A program made the translations under genes and the position numbers. This document shows positions 35,487-44,402 of a stretch of DNA of 64,000 nt, in pieces. The notes under the pieces are model-generated. The model ran no database searches and was not told the origin of the DNA. It worked only from the letters and a program-made list of their open reading frames with translations. Position 1 is the first letter of the stretch. Each line of letters opens with the position of its first letter. The DNA is from an uncultured Allomuricauda sp. (GTDB lineage Bacteria > Bacteroidota > Bacteroidia > Flavobacteriales > Flavobacteriaceae), in the NCBI RefSeq assembly GCF_947499695.1, contig NZ_CANMPQ010000001.1, forward strand, positions 1,302,001 through 1,366,000, given 5' to 3'.

Positions 35487-37238
35487 ATGAAGGAACTTAA
35501 ACATCTCAATAAATATTTCAAAAAATACTGGGTTAAACTAGTCATAGGAATTTTAATCACTGTAATTGCCCGAGTTTTTTCGTTGGTAATGCCTTCCTAT
35601 GTGAGCAAGTCCATAAAAACAGCTGAGGATGCATTCGCGAATATTATTTCGGGCTCGGAAGCCAAGCAACTACTGTTTGAATATATACTGATTATTTTAG
35701 GTGCAGCACTGTTGTCGGCCCTCTTTACTTTTTTAATGCGCCAGACAATAATCAATGTATCGCGCTACATCGAATTTGATCTAAAAAATGAAGTCTTTGA
35801 CCACTATCAACGACTCAGTTTGGCCTTCTATAAAAAGAATCGAATAGGAGACCTTATGAATCGTATAAGTGAAGACATCAACCAGGTAAGGATGTATGTC
35901 GGGCCTGCCATTATGTACGGCATGAACACCTTGACCATGTTTGTTTGTATTATTCCGCTAATGTTCATAAAAGCGCCAAGTCTTGCTGCTTATGCCCTGA
36001 TCCCATTGCCGATATTGTCTGTTTTGATTTATCAAATCAGTAAAATCATACATAAACGGAGTACCAAGGTCCAAGAGTTTTTATCGACCCTCTCCACGTT
36101 TACGCAAGAATCATTTTCAGGGGTTGCGGTCATTAAAGCGTATACGCTTGAACCCAAAATAAACCGGGAACTTGAAGATTTGGCGGTTGAAGGAAAAGAC
36201 ACGAGTATGGACCTTGCCAAGGTCAATGCCTGGTTTTTTCCACTCATGATTTTATTGATCGGAATCAGTAACATTTTCGTAATCTATATAGGTGGAAAAC
36301 AGTATATCGATGGTGAAATAGCCTCAATTGGTATAATCGCAGAATTCATCCTTTACGTAAACATGCTAACATGGCCCGTTGCTATTGTTGGCTGGCTTAC
36401 TTCCATTATCCAACGAGCCGAAGCTTCCCAAAAGCGAATAAATGAGTTTTTAAGGGAAGAACCCGCTATTAAAAATGAAATCGTCGAGGCTACTCCAATT
36501 ACAGGTAATATCGAATTTAAAGATGTGACTTTTACCTATGACGATACCAATATCACCGCATTGAAAAACCTGTCTTTTACCATAAATGCGGGAGAGACTG
36601 TTGCCTTTTTGGGAAAAACCGGGTCTGGTAAATCCACTATTTTGGATTTGGTCGCAAGATTATATGATGTGACCTCCGGTCAGGTTCTTGTAGACGGAAC
36701 GCCGGTTCAAAAGTTGAACCTAGATAGTCTTCGAAGTTCTATTGGTGCTGTTCCCCAAGATGCATTTCTTTTTTCCGATACCATTGAAAACAACATCCGT
36801 TTTGGTAATGAAAATGCTTCGATTGAGGAGATTACGACGGTAGCCAAAAAGGCTGTGGTCCATGAGAACATCGAAGGATTTGCAAAAAAATATGACACGG
36901 TTCTTGGCGAAAGAGGCATTACCCTAAGTGGGGGTCAAAAGCAAAGAGTTTCCATTGCCAGAGCTCTATTGAAGAATCCTAGGATATATCTTTTTGATGA
37001 TTGTTTATCAGCTGTAGATACCGAAACGGAAGAAGAGATATTGAATAATCTAAAGCGAGTTTCAGAGAACAGAACAACCTTGATAGTAAGCCACAGAGTA
37101 TCTTCTGCCAAGAATGCAGATAAGATAATTGTTTTGGAAAATGGAGAAATAATTCAGGAGGGAACTCACGAACAGTTAAATAATATGGAAGGTTACTATA
37201 AAGAACTTTACTTGAACCAACTCTCTGAGAAAGAATAG
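35487..37238 (+). CDS. ABC exporter, fused membrane and ATPase domains, degenerate Walker B
   Basis: A 583-residue half-transporter: six membrane helices in residues about 15-310, then an ATPase domain with Walker A GKTGSGKST, signature LSGGQKQR and the switch histidine in IVSHRVSSAKNAD. The Walker B reads IYLFDDCLSAVD: the catalytic glutamate expected after the Asp is itself Asp, the state found in the degenerate half of heterodimeric exporters such as MdlA-, BmrC- or TM287-type proteins. No second half is adjacent. Substrate unknown; lipid or drug export is typical. It lies divergent from nusB, with a candidate promoter at 35432-35439. Confidence 0.9.
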   Translation: MKELKHLNKYFKKYWVKLVIGILITVIARVFSLVMPSYVSKSIKTAEDAFANIISGSEAKQLLFEYILIILGAALLSALFTFLMRQTIINVSRYIEFDLKNEVFDHYQRLSLAFYKKNRIGDLMNRISEDINQVRMYVGPAIMYGMNTLTMFVCIIPLMFIKAPSLAAYALIPLPILSVLIYQISKIIHKRSTKVQEFLSTLSTFTQESFSGVAVIKAYTLEPKINRELEDLAVEGKDTSMDLAKVNAWFFPLMILLIGISNIFVIYIGGKQYIDGEIASIGIIAEFILYVNMLTWPVAIVGWLTSIIQRAEASQKRINEFLREEPAIKNEIVEATPITGNIEFKDVTFTYDDTNITALKNLSFTINAGETVAFLGKTGSGKSTILDLVARLYDVTSGQVLVDGTPVQKLNLDSLRSSIGAVPQDAFLFSDTIENNIRFGNENASIEEITTVAKKAVVHENIEGFAKKYDTVLGERGITLSGGQKQRVSIARALLKNPRIYLFDDCLSAVDTETEEEILNNLKRVSENRTTLIVSHRVSSAKNADKIIVLENGEIIQEGTHEQLNNMEGYYKELYLNQLSEKE

Positions 37239-37320
37239 GAAAAAAGTTGCTGGATTAGCATTTTTTTTACATTTTTGGTAGAATTATATACCGTTGTACT
37301 AAACAGATACACTAGACCAT

Positions 37321-37695
37321 ATGAGCGAAAAAGATATAATGGATCAAGAAGAGATTTACTCCAAAGTCTTAAGAGCCGGAAGAAGAACCTACTTTTTTGA
37401 TGTTAGAAGTACAAAAGCTGGAGATTATTATTTGACCATCACAGAAAGCAAAAAATTCACTCATGACGATGGTTCTTTTCATTACAAAAAACATAAAATC
37501 TACTTGTATAAAGAAGATTTCAGTTCCTTTAGAGATATTATGGAGGAGATGATGGATTATATCATTGACGAAAAAGGACATGAGGTAATTTCTGAACGCC
37601 ATCAAAAAGATTTTAAAAAGGACGAAGAAACCAAACCAAGTGAAAATGGCTCTACAACAGAGAATTTCACAGATGTGGATTTTGACGATATTTAA
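37321..37695 (+). CDS. PUR-like nucleic acid-binding protein (DUF3276)
   Basis: A 124-residue protein of the bacterial PUR-alpha-like family: SKVLRAGRRTYFFDVRSTKAGDYYLTITESKKF forms the strand-rich half and IYLYKEDFSSFRDIMEEMMDYI the helix, as in PUR repeats that bind RNA and single-stranded DNA. The C-terminal 35 residues are acidic and disordered. Highly conserved in Bacteroidota, with an unsettled cellular role. Monocistronic with a strong terminator at 37721. Confidence 0.88.
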   Translation: MSEKDIMDQEEIYSKVLRAGRRTYFFDVRSTKAGDYYLTITESKKFTHDDGSFHYKKHKIYLYKEDFSSFRDIMEEMMDYIIDEKGHEVISERHQKDFKKDEETKPSENGSTTENFTDVDFDDI

Positions 37696-37720
37696 ACCTG
37701 AATCATTAAAAAAATGATAA

Positions 37721-37750
37721 AACGGCCTGCTTTGAGCAGGCCGTTTTTTA
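37721..37750 (+). terminator. Strong rho-independent terminator after DUF3276
   Basis: 11-bp stem AACGGCCTGCT / AGCAGGCCGTT with a 3-nt loop and six T, 25 nt after the DUF3276 stop. Confidence 0.92.
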
Positions 37751-37784
37751 TTTTTAACCTAACTAATTCTTTCAAATCAATCAC

Positions 37785-40304
37785 ATGAAGCAACTCAGCT
37801 TGTTATTGCTGGCCTTTTTGGGTTTCAGCCTGTCCGCACAAAATGTAAAACTAGATTACTACTTGCCAGACGATGTAACCTATGATTCTACAATACCAAA
37901 ACCCTCCGATGTCATTGGTCACGAAGTAGGTGAATGGCATGTAACTCATGACAAACTTGTTTATTATATGCAGCAGCTCGCTACTTCCAGTGATAGAATA
38001 ACTATTGAGGACAGGGGAAAAACCTACGAGGGAAGACCTATTCTTTTACTTACCGTCACCACCCCAGAAAACCATCAAAACATTACATCTATTCGAGAAC
38101 AACATTTCGCACTATCCGAAGAAAACAATTCTTTGAATACCTCCGATATACCCATAGTTGTCTATCAAGGATTCTCAATTCATGGGAATGAAGCCAGTGG
38201 ATCTAATGCTGCTTTGGCCTATGCATATTATTTGGCTGCAGCCCAAGGTCCACAAATTGAAGAGATGTTGGATAATATGGTCATTCTTTTAGATCCCAGT
38301 TTCAATCCAGATGGCTTACAACGTTTTGCCTATTGGGCGAATGTTAACAGGAGTCAAAATCTTAATCCGGATAAAAATGAACGTGAATATCATGAAGTAT
38401 GGCCCGGAGGTAGAACCAACCACTATTGGTTTGATATGAATCGAGATTGGCTTCCTGTGCAATTGCCGGAAAGCCGCGCCAGAATAGCCACGTTCCATAA
38501 ATGGTTACCTAATATTCTTACGGACCATCATGAAATGGGAACCAATTCCACATTTTTCTTTCAACCTGGCGAACCTTCAAGAGTTAATCCACTAACACCA
38601 GCCATAAATCAAGAATTGACGCGAGAAATTGGCACCTATCATGCCAAGGCATTGGATAAAATCGGGTCGTTGTATTATTCAGAAGAGAATTATGATGATT
38701 ATTATTATGGAAAGGGGTCAACCTTCCCAGATGTTAATGGAAGCATCGGTATTCTTTTTGAACAAGGAAGTTCTCGTGGACATATTCAAGAAAGCGAAAA
38801 CGGTGTTTTAACATTTCCGTTTACCATACGAAATCAGTTCACCACCGCTTTGTCGACAATTGAAGCTGCTAAGAATATGCGCACCAAAATTTTGGACTAT
38901 CAACGAAAATTCTATTCCGATATGCGCGCTGAAGGGGCACGAAATAAATCAAAGGCCATAATTTTTGGCGATTCCAAAGATGCATCCAAAACATGGCATC
39001 TGGCAGAAATACTGCATCGACATCAGATTAAATTCCATGAACTTGCTTCAGATGTTTCCGTTTCCGGGAAAACGTTCAAAAAAGGACATGGTTATATCGT
39101 ACCATTGAATCAGAAAAATCCAAGACTCATCAACGCCATGTTCGAGAAAAGAACCACGTTTAAGGATAGTCTTTTTTACGATGTTTCCGCTTGGACATTT
39201 CCCTTGGCCTTTAATTTAGATTACGCCAACTTAAGTTCCATGTCAAATGCCGGATCTCAGGTTACCGATTTTGCGCCAAACAAGGGCAATGTTGACAAGA
39301 AAAGTAACTATGCTTATTTATTTGAATGGCATGAGTATTATACTCCAAAGGCCTTGAACAAGATTTTGGAAAAAGGATTACGGGCCAAAACAGCTAAATC
39401 TACATTTACCCTTGAGGGAAAGAAATATGATTACGGAACCATTATGATTCCAGTACAAAATCAACGCTTAGCCCCAGAAAAACTTCATGATTTCCTGAAT
39501 CAAGTAGCCAAAGAAAGTGGAATTCAGATAACCGGCGTGTCTACAGGGCTTACTCAAGGAATCGACCTCGGAAGCAACGATTTTGACCCCGTTAAAAAAC
39601 AAAAAGTTGCCATCTTGGTGGGAGACGGAGTACGTTCCTATGATGCAGGGGAAATTTGGCACCTGTTTGACACACGCTATGGAATGAAAATCACAAAGTT
39701 GGATACCAAATATTTTAAATCCGTTGATTTAGACAGATATACAGACTTGATTTTACCAAGCGGTTGGGGCAGCAACATTTTAGATAAGAAAGGAGCTGAA
39801 AAGATAAAAGATTGGGTTAAAAAAGGTGGTACTGTGATTGGATATCGAACAGTGGCCAATTGGTTTAAAACAAACGAGTTGATGCCATTAGAACTAAAAG
39901 TAGATACTTTAGTGGCCAAAAACATTGCTTTCGACCAGAAGAATAGTTTCAGTGGTGCACAAGTAACCGGAGGTGCAATTTTTGAAACCAAACTGGACCG
40001 TTCACATCCTATCAATTACGGGTACAAAAATGACAAACTAGCTTTGTTCAGAAACACAAATATTTACCTAAAACCGGAAAAGAACAGCTATGACAATCCC
40101 ATTCAATACACCAATAATCCTTTGTTAAGCGGTTATATTTCAGAAGAGAATGCGGAGTTAATTAAAAACAGCGTTCCCTTCAAGGTCAATAGAATGGGTA
40201 AAGGAAGGGTTATCCTATTTACCGACAACACCAATTTTCGAGCCTTTTGGTATGGAACCAACAAACTCTTAATGAATGCTATTTTCTTCGGTCAGATGAT
40301 GTAG
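37785..40304 (+). CDS. Secreted M14 zinc carboxypeptidase-like protein
   Basis: An 839-residue exported protein (signal MKQLSLLLLAFLGFSLSAQ). Residues about 60-330 are an M14 carboxypeptidase domain: the zinc motif H-x-x-E in YQGFSIHGNEASGSNA, NPDGLQRF, NHYWFDMNRDW, and TDHHEMG with the third zinc histidine. The catalytic glutamate region GILFEQGSSRG follows. The C-terminal part (from about 600) has a class I glutamine-amidotransferase-like fold (VAILVGDGVRSYDAGEIWHLFD, DLILPSGWGSN) without an obvious catalytic cysteine. Likely a periplasmic or surface peptidase processing peptides; common in Flavobacteriia. Confidence 0.9.
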   Translation: MKQLSLLLLAFLGFSLSAQNVKLDYYLPDDVTYDSTIPKPSDVIGHEVGEWHVTHDKLVYYMQQLATSSDRITIEDRGKTYEGRPILLLTVTTPENHQNITSIREQHFALSEENNSLNTSDIPIVVYQGFSIHGNEASGSNAALAYAYYLAAAQGPQIEEMLDNMVILLDPSFNPDGLQRFAYWANVNRSQNLNPDKNEREYHEVWPGGRTNHYWFDMNRDWLPVQLPESRARIATFHKWLPNILTDHHEMGTNSTFFFQPGEPSRVNPLTPAINQELTREIGTYHAKALDKIGSLYYSEENYDDYYYGKGSTFPDVNGSIGILFEQGSSRGHIQESENGVLTFPFTIRNQFTTALSTIEAAKNMRTKILDYQRKFYSDMRAEGARNKSKAIIFGDSKDASKTWHLAEILHRHQIKFHELASDVSVSGKTFKKGHGYIVPLNQKNPRLINAMFEKRTTFKDSLFYDVSAWTFPLAFNLDYANLSSMSNAGSQVTDFAPNKGNVDKKSNYAYLFEWHEYYTPKALNKILEKGLRAKTAKSTFTLEGKKYDYGTIMIPVQNQRLAPEKLHDFLNQVAKESGIQITGVSTGLTQGIDLGSNDFDPVKKQKVAILVGDGVRSYDAGEIWHLFDTRYGMKITKLDTKYFKSVDLDRYTDLILPSGWGSNILDKKGAEKIKDWVKKGGTVIGYRTVANWFKTNELMPLELKVDTLVAKNIAFDQKNSFSGAQVTGGAIFETKLDRSHPINYGYKNDKLALFRNTNIYLKPEKNSYDNPIQYTNNPLLSGYISEENAELIKNSVPFKVNRMGKGRVILFTDNTNFRAFWYGTNKLLMNAIFFGQMM

Positions 40305-40343
40305 TCCATACCCGAAATAAACATTATAAACAAATCAAAAAAG

Positions 40344-40904
40344 ATGGCAAGAACCCCCAGCAATATGCTTCCCCTTAACACTGCTGCACCAGATTTTGAC
40401 TTGATTGACACTATAACCGACAAGCAACTAACCTTAGGGGATATTGCAGGTGAAAAGGGCACGGTAATCATGTTTATCTGCAACCATTGTCCTTTTGTTA
40501 TTCATGTCAATCCCGAGATTGTTAAAATGGCACAGGAATATCAACCTAAGGGTATTGGTTTTGTTGCAGTTTCCAGTAACGACATCATCAACTATCCCCA
40601 AGATGCTCCTCATTTAATGAAGCAAAAGGCCGCGGAAGAAGGTTACACTTTTCCTTATCTCTTTGATGAAACCCAGGAGGTAGCCAGGGCTTATGATGCT
40701 GCTTGCACGCCGGATTTCTATTTGTTTGATTCCGACCTTAAGCTTGCTTACAGGGGGCAATTGGATGATTCAAGACCCGGTAACGGAGTTCCTTTAACCG
40801 GTTCGGATTTGAGAAATGCGATGGAAGCGCTTTTAAAGGGTGATGCCATCGATTCTAACCAAAAACCAAGTATTGGTTGTAACATAAAATGGACTGCCGA
40901 TTAA
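40344..40904 (+). CDS. Thioredoxin-like protein of AhpC/TSA type with CNHCPF motif
   Basis: A 186-residue cytoplasmic protein with the peroxiredoxin/thioredoxin fold: LPLNTAAPDFDLIDTITDKQLTLGDI, then VIMFICNHCPFVIHVNPEIVKMA (C-x-x-C), the TPDFYLFDSDLKLAYRGQLDDSRPGN segment, and a terminal PSIGCNIKW. Proteins with this CNHCPF motif are annotated as thioredoxin family; whether they reduce peroxides is not established. First gene of a run with DinB, cupin and GNAT genes spaced 1-34 nt apart. Confidence 0.87.
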   Translation: MARTPSNMLPLNTAAPDFDLIDTITDKQLTLGDIAGEKGTVIMFICNHCPFVIHVNPEIVKMAQEYQPKGIGFVAVSSNDIINYPQDAPHLMKQKAAEEGYTFPYLFDETQEVARAYDAACTPDFYLFDSDLKLAYRGQLDDSRPGNGVPLTGSDLRNAMEALLKGDAIDSNQKPSIGCNIKWTAD

Positions 40905-40919
40905 CCAAGATGCTAATCA

Positions 40920-41450
40920 ATGAAATTCAACTTAGAAGAAAGTATTCAAATACTGGCCAAAACGCCTCTTATTATTTCAAATTTGCTTAAAGGATTACCT
41001 GAAGCATGGGTAATGACCAATGAAGGGGGAGATACATGGAGCCCATTTGACGTGGTCGGACACTTAATCCATGGTGAAAAAACGGACTGGATTCCCAGAA
41101 CCTTAATAATTCTTAGCGAAACTGAAAACAAGGCATTTGAGGCTTTTGACAGGTTCGCCCAGTTCAAAAATAGCAAGGGGAAAAACCTCGAACAATTGTT
41201 ATTGGAGTTTAGCGAACTGCGCATTGAAAATCTCAAAAAGTTGAAAGCTTTACCTATCGACGAGATGACCTTAGTGAAAACAGGAGTTCACCCGGAGTTT
41301 GGGCCTGTAACGCTCAAACAATTGTTGGCTGCTTGGGTGGTTCACGATTTGGGACATATTAATCAGATTTCCCGTGTATTGGCAAAAAACTACAAGGTTG
41401 AAAGTGGTCCATGGCCTAAATACCTTGCGATACTCCAAGAGAAAAAATAA
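40920..41450 (+). CDS. DinB-family protein
   Basis: A 176-residue helical protein of the DinB/YfiT four-helix superfamily: LLKGLPEAWVMTNEGGDTWSPFDVVGHLIHGEKTDW carries the first metal histidine region, and AAWVVHDLGHINQISRVLAK the two later histidines. Members are thiol transferases or metal-dependent enzymes acting with small thiols; the substrate here is unknown. Part of a cluster with thioredoxin-like, cupin and GNAT genes. Confidence 0.82.
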   Translation: MKFNLEESIQILAKTPLIISNLLKGLPEAWVMTNEGGDTWSPFDVVGHLIHGEKTDWIPRTLIILSETENKAFEAFDRFAQFKNSKGKNLEQLLLEFSELRIENLKKLKALPIDEMTLVKTGVHPEFGPVTLKQLLAAWVVHDLGHINQISRVLAKNYKVESGPWPKYLAILQEKK

Positions 41451-41484
41451 AAGTCAGTTTGATGAGATAAAATCGAAGTGTTAA

Positions 41485-41805
41485 ATGAAAATAAATGCCC
41501 AAAATGCCTTGAAAAAATTGGCAACTCATGATTCACCGTTCCTAACATTATTTGAACATGGAACCTTAGCTGTGGAAATCTATAAACCTGAAAAGGTAGA
41601 TCTTCAACAGCCACACACCAGAGACGAAGTATATGTGGTGGTCTCAGGCACGGGTGAATTTATAAATGGTGATACACGAACGACATTTGAGCCAGGAGAT
41701 TTTCTCTTTGTCCCGGCTGGAGTAGAGCATCGTTTTGAAAACTTTACAGACGATTTTTCAACATGGGTATTGTTTTATGGACCAGAAGGAGGAGAAAAAG
41801 AATAA
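41485..41805 (+). CDS. Cupin-domain protein
   Basis: A 106-residue single-domain cupin: PHTRDEVYVVVSGTGEFING (first motif with His and Glu) and FEPGDFLFVPAGVEHRFENF (second motif with His) are the classic metal-binding cupin motifs. Function unassigned. It ends 1 nt before the start of the GNAT gene. Confidence 0.87.
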   Translation: MKINAQNALKKLATHDSPFLTLFEHGTLAVEIYKPEKVDLQQPHTRDEVYVVVSGTGEFINGDTRTTFEPGDFLFVPAGVEHRFENFTDDFSTWVLFYGPEGGEKE

Positions 41806-41806
41806 A

Positions 41807-42334
41807 ATGGACGAGAAAATTACTTTAGAAGAGGTAAGTGCCTCAACAATCTCCACCTACATTGCCGTTGGTAAAAAATCCTACTGTCAACACTATTTGC
41901 ATTTATGGGAAAACGAAAATCCCGACCCTTACATCAACAATAGTTTTACGGTTCCAATTCTGGAAAAAGAGCTACTAGATTCAAACTGTGTCAACTTTTT
42001 GGTCAAATCAAATGGCAATACTATTGGCATTGTAAAGCTGAAAATAGATGCTGGTATTGATGAGCATCCATCAAACACATCACTTTTAGCCGAAAAAATA
42101 TACTTGCTCAAGGAATTTTCAGGCAAGGGTTTTGGAAAAAAAATCCTTTTTGAAATTGAGAATTATGCCAAAGGATTGGGCAAGCAAATCTTATGGCTGG
42201 ATACCATGCAGAAAGGGAATCCCATCAATTTTTATTTGAAGTCCGGTTTCACCATTAAAAAGGAAAGCACTTTAAAGTTACCCCGAGCTAAGTCTTCCGA
42301 AAAGGCCATGTGGGTTCTTACAAAAGCACTTTAA
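41807..42334 (+). CDS. GNAT-family N-acetyltransferase
   Basis: About 175 residues starting at MDEKITLEEVSAS (ATG 41807, 1 nt after the cupin stop). The acetyl-CoA binding motif is AEKIYLLKEFSGKGFGKKILFEIENYAKGLGKQILWLD, and the terminal strand pattern NPINFYLKSGFTIKKE is typical of GNATs. Substrate unknown. The ATG at 41735 used by an alternative reading is inside the cupin gene and not needed. Confidence 0.87.
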   Translation: MDEKITLEEVSASTISTYIAVGKKSYCQHYLHLWENENPDPYINNSFTVPILEKELLDSNCVNFLVKSNGNTIGIVKLKIDAGIDEHPSNTSLLAEKIYLLKEFSGKGFGKKILFEIENYAKGLGKQILWLDTMQKGNPINFYLKSGFTIKKESTLKLPRAKSSEKAMWVLTKAL

Positions 42335-42335
42335 A

Positions 42336-42878
42336 TTACCAACCTTTACGTTTTATCAGGTTTTCAATATGTGCAAAATGATGACTGCCATGCCACGCAT
42401 AACGACCAACGTTCTCTGCTAATGTGGTTTCTTCATTTCCATCTGGATGGGTGAATTTCCGCTGCAAATCATCATTGGAAAGTCCTTTCAGCAGATGTAC
42501 CAATTTAGCATGTACCGCTTTTAGATGGTCAATTGACATTTGAATGGGAGCCGACTGCGCATCAAACAATTTGGACCATTCTTTTTCAAAATAAGGTTTA
42601 ATAACTGGATTATCCTCCGTTAAACCCCATTTAAAACGGGTATAACTATGGTGATGACTGTCCGAAATATGGTGAACCAACTGTCTCACGGTCCATCCTT
42701 CTGGACGATACGGGGTTTCCAGTTGTTCGTCAGAAAGAGGACTGACCATATCTTCCAATCGTTGTGGCAAATGCTCCAAAATATCAATCCATTGGTCCAG
42801 ATGTTCCTGGGTAATAGTTTCTGGGATTCTGTAGGTTCCAATCGGATATTGAAGTTGTTGTAAAGTATCTTTTTCCAT
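42336..42878 (-). CDS. YfiT-type bacillithiol/metal-dependent transferase, DinB superfamily
   Basis: A 180-residue four-helix bundle of the YfiT branch: opens LQYPIGTYRIPETITQEHLDQWIDILEHLPQRLEDMVSPLSDEQLETPYRPEGWTVRQLVHHISDSHHHSY and ends YAWHGSHHFAHIENLIKRKGW, giving the three metal histidines. Bacillus YfiT binds nickel; bacillithiol S-transferase activity has been proposed for the family and fits a bacillithiol-using Bacteroidota, but this is inference. Convergent with the GNAT gene at its tail (1-nt gap). Confidence 0.88.
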   Translation of the reverse strand: MEKDTLQQLQYPIGTYRIPETITQEHLDQWIDILEHLPQRLEDMVSPLSDEQLETPYRPEGWTVRQLVHHISDSHHHSYTRFKWGLTEDNPVIKPYFEKEWSKLFDAQSAPIQMSIDHLKAVHAKLVHLLKGLSNDDLQRKFTHPDGNEETTLAENVGRYAWHGSHHFAHIENLIKRKGW

Positions 42879-43043
42879 ACCCTAAAAGTAGTAAACTTTG
42901 ACATTCATTTATTCCGAAACCTGATCAAAATCATTGTCCAAAAAGAAAGTTTAATAGAGTTTTAACTTCTCTAAAATTATACACATAAAATATCTACTAA
43001 TTTTATAGGAATTTAAATTTCAACAATCTAAAAAAATAACATT

Positions 43044-43679
43044 ATGGCTATACGTTTAGGAGATGTAGCTCCTGACTTTACCGCTGAAACCTCGCAAGGA
43101 ACATTGAACTTTCATGATTACCTCGGGGATGGATGGGGAATCCTTTTCTCACATCCAGCTGATTTTACTCCAGTTTGCACAACTGAATTGGGTACCGCTG
43201 CAAAATTTAAGGCAGAATTTGAAAAACGGAACGTAAAAATGATAGCATTGAGTGTGGACGGTACAGCCTCCCATGCTGAATGGATAAAAGACATTAATGA
43301 GACCCAGAACACTGTAGTCAACTTCCCTATTATTGCCGACGAGGACAGGAAAGTCTCAGATCTTTATGATATGATTCATCCCAATGCCAATGATACGTTA
43401 ACTGTGCGCTCTGTATTTATCGTTGGACCTGATAAAAAAGTAAAGCTTACACTTACATACCCAGCATCAACCGGACGAAATTTTTATGAGCTCTTGAGGG
43501 TTGTGGATTCCCTTCAACTTACGGCAAACCATAAGGTAGCAACACCAGCCAATTGGGAACATGGTGAAAAGGTAGTGGTAAGTCCTGCTATACCTACAGT
43601 TGAGGCCAAAGAAATTTTCTCCCGTGGTGTTGAAGAAATAAAGCCTTATTTAAGATTGACTCCAGATCCAACAACGTAA
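43044..43679 (+). CDS. 1-Cys peroxiredoxin (Prx6 type)
   Basis: A 211-residue peroxiredoxin: MAIRLGDVAPDFTAETSQG, then LFSHPADFTPVCTTELG with the peroxidatic cysteine in P-x-x-x-T-x-x-C, and RSVFIVGPDKKVKLTLTYPASTGRNFYELLRVVDSLQLT. The C-terminal extension (VVVSPAIPTVEAKEIFSRGVEEIKPYLRLTPDP) is that of the 1-Cys Prx6 group. Reduces hydrogen and organic peroxides in the cytoplasm. Monocistronic. Confidence 0.93.
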   Translation: MAIRLGDVAPDFTAETSQGTLNFHDYLGDGWGILFSHPADFTPVCTTELGTAAKFKAEFEKRNVKMIALSVDGTASHAEWIKDINETQNTVVNFPIIADEDRKVSDLYDMIHPNANDTLTVRSVFIVGPDKKVKLTLTYPASTGRNFYELLRVVDSLQLTANHKVATPANWEHGEKVVVSPAIPTVEAKEIFSRGVEEIKPYLRLTPDPTT

Positions 43680-43772
43680 TTTTAATTTTTTTTGAAGAAA
43701 AAGTACAAAAATGCTAATTCACCACAATTAAATCTTATCTTCGCGATCTATTTAATTTTTTAATATTTAATA

Positions 43773-43967
43773 ATGAGTAAAGGAACAGTAAAATTCTTCA
43801 ATGATTCAAAAGGCTACGGCTTTATCACAGAAGACGGTTCAAACACAGATCACTTCGTACATGTTTCAGGTTTAATCGATGAAATTAGAGAAGGTGACGT
43901 TGTAGAATTCGAACTACAACAAGGTAAAAAAGGATTGAACGCCGTAAATGTACAAGTTACAGATTAA
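43773..43967 (+). CDS. Cold-shock-domain protein
   Basis: A 64-residue cold-shock protein with KGTVKFFNDSKGYGFITEDGSNTDHFVHVSGL (RNP-1 KGYGFI and RNP-2 HFVHVS), an RNA chaperone. The AT-rich 92-nt leader contains TATCTTCG, a near -7 box. Ends 27 nt before a good terminator. Confidence 0.95.
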   Translation: MSKGTVKFFNDSKGYGFITEDGSNTDHFVHVSGLIDEIREGDVVEFELQQGKKGLNAVNVQVTD

Positions 43968-43994
43968 GTCAACAACACACTTTTTTATAAGACC

Positions 43995-44023
43995 AACCCG
44001 GATGTAACCATCCGGGTTTTTTT
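43995..44023 (+). terminator. Terminator after the cold-shock gene
   Basis: 10-bp stem AACCCGGATG / CATCCGGGTT with loop TAAC and seven or more T. Confidence 0.93.
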
Positions 44024-44200
44024 GTTTATTATTTTAAATGGTTTTCGCGCAACCTATTTAATATTTGCAATCTTCTTTATGAACTTTAAACACATATTTG
44101 TCAATTCAAATATGCCAATTGTTGATTAAGTGACTCGATTTGAATCATTTAATTCTAATTTGTTAAGGTTCCCCCGACAACCAATAAACAAACTTGTACT
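44024..44200. other. Long AT-rich leader region before the first micro-ORF
   Basis: About 177 nt without a recognisable ORF. It contains short inverted repeats (for example TTTGTCAATTCAAAT-like) but no clear riboswitch or promoter. Part of a 569-bp gap (43968-44536) whose only coding content appears to be two micro-ORFs. Confidence 0.4.
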
Positions 44201-44287
44201 ATGAGTACCTTTTTTGCAATTCTCTCTGTTTTGCTTGTCATTAATTTAGTGTTGCTACTATTGAGTGTAAACAGTACCAAAAAATGA
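44201..44287 (+). CDS. Micro-protein 1, 28-residue hydrophobic peptide
   Basis: ATG at 44201, stop TGA at 44285-44287. The predicted peptide starts MSTFFAILSVLL and ends SVNSTKK: one hydrophobic helix of about 18 residues, then a short polar basic tail. It shares 17 of 27 positions with the second micro-ORF 115 bp downstream (same MSTFF start and SVN-x-x-K end), and the first codons differ at synonymous sites (ACC/ACT), which supports real coding. AATAAACAAA precedes both ORFs. No function is known to me; a single-pass membrane regulator or toxin-like peptide is possible. Confidence 0.6.
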   Translation: MSTFFAILSVLLVINLVLLLLSVNSTKK

Positions 44288-44402
44288 ATTTAAAGCTATA
44301 GTGCTCTATTTCAATGATTTTGTAGTCATTGTAGACAATAAGTAGGGTTTTTCTGCGTTGGGTTGTTAATAAACAAAAGACACTAGCTAAATTTCTATAA
44401 CC

